DNA of 64,000 nucleotides, from the NCBI GenBank assembly GCA_963576565.1, contig OY755040.1:81625321-81689320 (forward strand). The letters run 5' to 3'. Each line of letters starts with the position of its first letter. Positions within the stretch are counted from its first letter, which is position 1. The translations under genes and the position numbers were made by a program. The DNA is from Aspidapion aeneum. Its lineage: Eukaryota; Arthropoda; Insecta; Coleoptera; Brentidae. Shown in pieces: positions 58,292 through 64,000 of the stretch. The notes under the pieces were generated by a model. That model was not told the origin of the DNA. It saw only the letters and a program-made list of their open reading frames with translations, and did no database searches.

Positions 58292-60792
58292 TCAAATCTT
58301 ATAATTACTAAGGATATTACAATATAATGTGCTTAAACCTTTCACATCTGTTCGTAAGTTAACTATATCATTTATTTGTATGTGAATCATTTCACTAATT
58401 AATCTTTTTGAGTAGTTCAGCTCCGTATCTAAAATCTTAGTTTCCTGAAAATTAAAATTATGACCTGTGTCAAAATGATGTCTGGTAAGGGCTGTTTTGT
58501 CAGCCTCATATCTTCTATCGTTCCGACAATCATTTTTATGTTGCTGTAATCTTCTCTCCAGATATTGCTTTGTCTGCCCAACATAACACTTACCACACTC
58601 ACAAGGTATTTGATAAATTAAGTTTGAATGTTTATTTATTGGTGTTGAATCTTTAAGCCTAGTATAAAAACACTGTATAGTTTTTGTGTTATAAAAAGCT
58701 AGGTCTATGTTAGTGTCAACAAAACATTGCATTATCTTCTGTGACAAACCATTAATGAAAGGAAATTTATAATATTTTTTGTCGTTATCTTTTCTATTAG
58801 TGAGTGTCTGTTTTGTGTTGAATTTATTTATTGTTCTGCTGATAAAATTGGTTGGATAATTTTTATTTTTTAGCAGTGTTTTAATTTTATTTATGTTGGC
58901 ATTCAGAAATTCAGGGCTACTCAGTTTCGTTGTTCTAATAATTCCTACTTTATTTGAAACTGGATGGTTTGATAAAAAATTTAAAATTCTACCTGAGCTG
59001 GTAGGTTTCGAGTACCAATTAGTAACTAGGGTACCATCAGTCTTTCTGTGAACCTCAGTATCAAGAAAACATAGTTTACCATTTTCCTCGACCTCCATAG
59101 TAAATTTTAAAGATGGATGAAAATTATTAAAAGTATTCAAGAGAATATTTAACTGATCTCTTGGAGCAGCTAAGAAAGAATCATCAACATAGATAAAGAA
59201 AAAAGGTATATCAAAGGGTAAACAATGTAAAACTTGTGTAACTACAAAGTTCATTACTAGATTAGCTAGGATTGGGCTAGCTGGGTTACCCATTGCTGTT
59301 CCATCCCTCTGAATATATATATCCTTTCTTGAAAACTGAAAAAACGTGTTTCGAAACAAAATTCAACCAACTCGATCAGCATATCCCTTGATATATCCGT
59401 ATAATTGGAGATAAACCTAAATTGTTTTTTAATTATTTTAATAACCAACTCTTTAGGAATGTTAGTAAACAAACTAACAAAATCCAGGGAGACAAACATA
59501 TAATTATCAGGAATAGTTATTTGTTGGATCAATTCAACAAAATGAAAAAAGTTTTTAACATCATAATGAAAAGTAGTTGTGAGAGGAGTCAGCACATTAT
59601 GCAAATATTTAGCAAGGTTATAACCAGGTGAACCAATGCAGCTGACCACTGGCCTCAAATGTAAACCTGGCTTGTGAGTTTTGCGTAGACAATATAATTT
59701 AGGTGGTACAGCATTATTAATTTTCATATTTTTTTCCTCACTTTGTGTTATAAGACCTTGATTTTTTAATTTAGTAACAATACTGTTTGCCCTAGTTTGG
59801 AATTTATTGGTCGGATACTTACGAGTCAAACTATATATGTTCTCGTCACCTAGCATTTCGAATACCTTGGTGTTGTATTCATCTCTCTCCATCAATACAG
59901 TAGAATTTCCCTTGTCCGATCTACTAATGATTATTTTTGGATGTTCTTTAACAAAGTTATGTGTAGCTTTTACCATATGGAGTAAGTTATTTTGTTTATT
60001 ATTATTATAGTTCCCATGATAGTGGTTAGTAATAATATTTGTTGCCTGTGCTTTTATTATATCTTTAGTTTCTCCTGGAATTTCCGGAGATGAGACACAA
60101 TACTCCAAATCTTTCAGGATAGTAGGAATGGGAATTTCACTATTTTTTAGAGGAAGGCCAAATTTTGGGCCCAAACTCAGTATTGTTTTAACATCATGTG
60201 GTAGTTGTATGTCTGTGTAATTATATAAAAACTTTTCTTGTGTTAAAATGCAGTAATCATTTTGTGTGACTTCTAAGTTATGGACTTTTTTTAAATTAAT
60301 TTCTTTTACTTTATAGAAATTCCTATTATATCTTCTATTATTCTCATTTAAACAGTGTAAAAACAGTTCTTGTGGTATGATATTTTTTAGTTTGCTTTTT
60401 GTTTCTTCAGTGTCTGTGTTAAGTTTTTTTAATTTCCATACTGTAATGTCTATTTCTAGATTAAGTACTGCCTTTTTAAATTTTGCTTCAATTTTGTCCA
60501 CTTGTCTAATAAATGGATGGTTATCCATTTGTAATGGATACATACATTTTATTTGCCCATTCAAATGTTTTGGTATTAACCCTCTTGACCTGCATTTTAA
60601 CAAGAAAATTCGTCTATTTTTTAAATTAGCAATTTTTGTTGTGTTCTTTGACCATTGTTTGATGATTCCAAGTATGTTCTGTCCATAAGTATTTCGGATG
60701 GTGGCGAAAAAACCCAATTGTTCAAAACTAGTTTGCTGTTCGTATCCCTGGATCATAATGTAAGGTATTTCGTGGGTTATGGGATAAGGCAA
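58292..60792 (-). pseudogene. Penelope-like RT/GIY-YIG protein, one frameshift
   Basis: The 508-codon frame from 60792 holds the N-terminal region (KNRRIFLLKCRSRGLIPKHL), RT entry (IISRSDKGNSTVLM, PPKLYCLRKTHKPGLHLRPV) and motif A (SLDFVSLFTNIP; the usual Val after Asp is Phe here, while copy C has DVVSLFTN). The 355-codon frame (59359-58292) holds motif B (GNPASPILANLV), catalytic YVDD, thumb and GIY-YIG (CYVGQTKQYLERRL). The frames meet at the (AT)n of 59311-59322, which has one AT more than copy C at the same place, so a 2-base insertion causes the shift. Target-primed reverse transcription with a GIY-YIG nick is the known mode. No introns seen. Confidence 0.93.
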
Positions 60793-60815
60793 AGAAAAAA
60801 CTCCTAGTATTCTTT

Positions 60816-60851
60816 GGGACGTTTCGTCTATAATCTAGACTTTTTCAACCC
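60816..60851 (-). ncRNA. Hairpin-GAAACGTC motif in Penelope leader, hammerhead-like
   Basis: On the minus strand: 'gggttgaaaaa', stem GTCTA/TAGAC with a 5-base loop, then 'gaaacgtccc'. The order (box 1, stem II, GAAA, cleavage-like GTC, outer GGG/CCC pairing) is that of hammerhead motifs known in Penelope-like terminal repeats, but box 1 (TTGAAAAA) departs from CUGANGA, so activity is doubtful. It lies 24 bases upstream of the start codon. Confidence 0.4.
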
Positions 60852-61046
60852 TAGAATAGAACACATGAAATAAAAACGATGATCAAAAACCAAACCCCCA
60901 TTTAAATATATAACCTTAAATTATAAAATTAAGGATATTAAATCACAGTAAAAAAAGTATTTTTTACTTACGTCAGAATTTTTTTAGAGTTTTGCCATAA
61001 GACAACTGTCGCAAGACAACACACTCGTCCTCTCAACAAACTTTAT

Positions 61047-61101
<55 letters not shown>

Positions 61102-61104
<3 letters not shown>

Positions 61105-61753
61105 TGTGTCCACGTAAGTTGGCGGCATATGGGAAACTTTTTTATTATTAGCTTTACAAAAAAAAGTTATTCTTCATAAAAAGTTCTGCATGGTCCAAAA
61201 CCTAAAATGCAACCATCAGATGTTAAATTCTTTCAGTCATATTACGAGGTTTGTCAAAAAATGTGATTTTTGCTCTAGAGTAAAGTACCTTTCGTTTTGA
61301 CAATATCGAAAATTGTTATAAAGAAAAGATGTTTAGAATTAAAAATAGCTTTCAAATATTCAACATTGTGTATTTACATTATTATTATTTGCATCCTAGA
61401 TTAATTATGCCTTAATGTGCAAACTTAAATTTCCAACGTAATCGCCGAGAAAATGAAGAAAAAAATATTTTTTTAATGTAAATAAACAATGTTGAATATT
61501 TGAAAGCTATTTTTAATTCTAAACATCTTTTTTTTATAACAATTTTCGATATTCTCAAAAAGAAAGGTACTTTAATCTAGAGCAAAAATCACATTTTTTG
61601 ACAAACCTCGTAATATGACTAAAAAATTTTTACATCTGATGGTTGCATTTTAGGTTTTGGACCATGCAGAACTTTTTATAAAGAATAACTTTTTTTCGTA
61701 AAGCTAATAATAAAAAAGTTTCCCATATGCCGCCAACTTACGTGGACACACTG
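61102..61753. mobile_element. 652-bp palindromic MITE in (TA)n
   Basis: Starts 'cagtgtgtccacgtaagttg' and ends with its complement, TA on each side (within the microsatellite). Almost the whole element is a near-perfect inverted repeat turning near 61430 (for example 'gcatggtccaaaacctaaaa' against its complement at 61650-61670). Tc1/mariner-like by TA target and CAGT start. No coding capacity. Confidence 0.9.
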
Positions 61754-62483
61754 TATATATATTATTAGTATTTTTTTTTTATATTTATATTAAACAACAA
61801 CCAATTATATTACTTAAAATATTTTAAAAATGTAAAATTTCCTTCCTAGTTTTATTCAACTTGTTTACAGTTTTATAATTATTTTTTTGTAAGGTTATGT
61901 GGTCACAACGTATAAGATTGGTTCGTTGTGAGTAGGTGATTCGCACATTATTAGATGCGTTCACCATTTAAACGTAAACAGTATAACCATTCAAATTTGA
62001 TCACAATGTTATAAAAGACATAAAAAATTTTTTAAAACTTTGTACATTAAAAATTAAGTAAAAGACGTAAATGTATCTCACGACAGCACATCCCATTAGA
62101 CAACGTCTAAAAAGAAGTTTTTGTTAAAATCTAAATAATTTTTTGAAATAGATAAAACACAAAATAAAAAACCTTATAAAAAGACTTTTGCATCATTAAC
62201 AAATAAGAACAATAAAATTTAAAAACCAATATTACTCACAATCAGACAAACATGCTTACACACACACACATCAACTACATATAGGTACCTAGTCTAATTA
62301 TCACAGACAATTACAATATCACTTTTGATGAAATTATCACATTCAGATAAATGCTTACTTTTTTCTAATCTTATAATTATTAAGGATATTACAATATAAT
62401 GTGCTTAAACTTTTCACATCTGTTCGTAAGTTAACTGTATCATTTATTTGTATGTGAATCATTTCACTAATTAATCTTTTTGA

Positions 62484-63884
62484 CTAGTTCAGCTCCGTAT
62501 CTAAAATCTTAGTTTCCTGAAAATTAAAATTATGACCTGTGTCAAAATGATGTCTGGTAAGGGCTGTTTTGTCAGCCTCATACCTTCTATCGTTCCGACA
62601 ATCATTTTTATGTTGCTGTAATCTTCTCTCCAGATATTGCTTTCTCTGCCCAACATAACATTTTCCACACTCACAAGGTATTTGATAAATTAAGTTTGAA
62701 TGTTTATTTATTGGTGTTGACTCTTTAAGCCTAGTATAAAAACACTGTGTAGTTTTTGTGTTATAAAAAGCTAGTTCTATGTTAGTGTCAGCAAAACATT
62801 GCATTATCTTCTGTGACAAACCATTAATGAAAGGAAATTTATAATATTTTTTGTCGTTATCAAGAAAACATAGTTTACCATTTTCCTCAACCTCCATAGT
62901 AAATTTTAAAGATGGATGAAAATTATTAAAAATATTCAAGAGAATATTTAACTGATCTCATGGAGCAGCTAAGAAAGAATCATCAACATAGAGAAAGAAA
63001 AAAGGTATATCAAAGGGTAAACAATGTAAAACATGTGTAACTACAAAGTTCATTACTAGATTAGCTAGGATTGGGCTAGCTGGGTTACCCATTGCTGTTC
63101 CATCCCTCTGAATATATATCCTTTCTTGAAAACTGAAAAAATTTGTTTCGAAACAAAATTCAACCAACTCGATCAGCATATCCCTTGATATATCCGTATA
63201 TTTGGAGATAAACCTAAATTGTTTTTTAATTATTTTAATAACCAACTCTTTAGGAATGTTAGTAAACAAACTAACAACATCCAGGGAGACCAACATATAA
63301 TTATCAGGAATAGTTATTTGTTGGATCAATTCAACAAAATGAAAAGAGTTTTTAACATCACACTGAAAAGTAGTTGTGAAAGGAGTCAGCACATTATGCA
63401 AATATTTAGCAAGGTTATAATCAGGTGAACCAATGCAGCTGACCACTGGCCTCAAATGTAAACCTGGCTTGTGAGTTTTGCGTAGACAATATAATTTAGG
63501 TGGCACAGCATTATTAATTTTCATATTTTTTTCCTCACTTTGTGTTATAAGACCTTGATTTTTTAATTTAGTAACAATACTGTTTGCCCTAGTTTTGAAT
63601 TTATTGGTCGGATCCTTACGAGTCAAACTATATATGTTCTCGTCACCTAGCATTTTGAATACCTTGGTGTTGTATTCATCTCTCTCCATCAATACAGTGG
63701 AATTTCCCTTGTCCGATCTACTAATGATTATTTTTGGATGTTCTTTAACAAAGTTATGTGTAGCTTTTACCATATGGAGTAAGTTATTTTGTTTATTATT
63801 ATTATAGTTCCCATGATAGTGGTTAGTAATAATATTTGTTGCCTGTGCTCTTATTATATCTTTAGTTTCTCCTGGAATTTCCGG
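62484..63884 (-). pseudogene. Penelope-like protein copy C, deleted and stopped
   Basis: Frame 63773-62958 (open up to 63884) has the RT from ISRSDKGNSTVLM through motif A (SLDVVSLFTNIP), motif B and YVDD. A TGA replaces the Arg after FLAAP (about 62955). The next frame (62939-62484) jumps from LCFLD to NDKKYYKF: about 100 codons present in copy B are deleted, with a 'tatc' microhomology at the join (62866-62870). GIY-YIG remains (CYVGQRKQYLERRL). A TAG after DTELN removes the last ~40 residues. Dead copy, but its intact (AT)n shows the original frame of copy B. Confidence 0.9.
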
Positions 63885-64000
63885 AGATGATTCTTTCTTA
63901 GCTGCTCCAAGAGATCAGTTAAATATTCTCTTGAATACTTTTAATAATTTTCATCCATCTTTAAAATTTACTATGGAGGTTGAGGAAAATGGTAAACTAT
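63885..64000 (+). pseudogene. Inverted Penelope fragment (copy D), cut by window end
   Basis: Plus-strand sequence encodes DDSFLAAPRDQLNILLNTFN and FHPSLKFTMEVEENGKL, the segment around and after the RT catalytic box. It is joined head-to-head to copy C through the shared bases 'gatga' (63885-63889). Confidence 0.9.

Larger units (their letters stand above)
53452..59322. repeat. 5.87-kb tandem duplication, copy B
   Basis: Starts 'acaaatctcaatgtttaag' after a 4-base filler 'gaat' (53448-53451) and matches copy A to 'gaatatatatat' (59311-59322). Differences noticed: fewer GACAAA units (about 72), a short CA/CC variant missing near 54486, extra or missing GCACGGAC and ACACAG units, and a longer (TA)n (57633-57706). 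Confidence 0.93.
57617..61021 (-). mobile_element. Penelope-like retroelement, nearly complete (copy B)
   Basis: Minus-strand element. The 3' end 'ctcaacaaactttatg' plus (TA)n (57617-57706), 3' untranslated region, coding region 60792-58292, 5' leader with a hairpin-GAAACGTC motif (60816-60851), 5' end about 61021 where the 3' end of the next copy begins. Head-to-tail tandem arrangement is typical of Penelope-like elements. RT plus GIY-YIG endonuclease identifies the class. Confidence 0.9.
61022..63886 (-). mobile_element. Penelope-like retroelement copy C, 5'-truncated
   Basis: The 3' end ('ctcaacaaactttatg', 61025-61040, then (TA)n) abuts the 5' end of copy B. The (TA)n is split by the MITE at 61102-61753. 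3' untranslated region 61754-62480, coding 62484-63884, then an abrupt switch to inverted sequence at 63885-63889. Confidence 0.9.

Noticed and set aside
1..64000. tRNA, rRNA, CRISPR arrays, bacterial operons
   Set aside because: None recognised; tandem repeats here lack unique spacers and the gene structure is eukaryotic.

Overview
This window reads as nuclear DNA of an arthropod, most probably an insect (a beetle would fit, but I cannot fix the order). It is A+T-rich, has intron/exon structure, and carries BEL/Pao, Penelope-like, non-LTR, hAT-derived and MITE/foldback repeats. Almost everything is mobile or repetitive.

The one host gene I can support is on the + strand: the precursor of crustacean cardioactive peptide (CCAP). 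Three coding exons are visible: 9026-9122 (start Met and signal peptide), 9524-9605 (propeptide, KKR site and PFCNAFT plus the first base of the Gly codon) and 47304-47461 (rest of Gly, Cys, the GKKR amidation/cleavage site and the C-terminal propeptide). They join in frame. The intron inside the hormone sequence is 37.7 kb. The exon with the stop codon is not in the window, so the next intron exceeds 16.5 kb.

Layout. 1-6690: a foldback element with tandem units in its arms (family X), split by a TA-flanked inverted-repeat element (W) that itself holds a 5'-truncated non-LTR retrotransposon. 6955-8266: a 1.3-kb near-perfect palindrome. 8587-8741: a pogo-like MITE. 9026-9605: first two CCAP exons. 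9606-47303: the giant intron. It holds a minisatellite foldback (11340-12360) and two tandem copies of a ~1.6-kb unit U (13347-38341 and 38342-46904). Copy 1 of U is split by a LINE fragment and by a 22.5-kb nested structure: element Y (15474-38023) contains X (15518-26561), which contains Z (17624-26272), which contains a satellite-bearing foldback. Y also contains a LINE that is itself split by a second LINE. Copy 2 of U is split by a 7-kb BEL/Pao element with near-identical LTRs. 47304-47461: CCAP exon 3. 47583-59322: a 5.87-kb tandem duplication (hAT remnant, 1.6-kb microsatellite, TTTTCC-type minisatellite, Penelope fragment). 57617-64000: Penelope-like elements, one nearly complete, the last joined head-to-head to an inverted fragment.

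Most insertion calls rest on target-site duplications or on an uninterrupted paralogue elsewhere in the window, so the order of nesting is well supported. Superfamily names for W, X, Y, Z and U are not: they encode no transposase that I can see. No tRNA, rRNA or CRISPR array was recognised.
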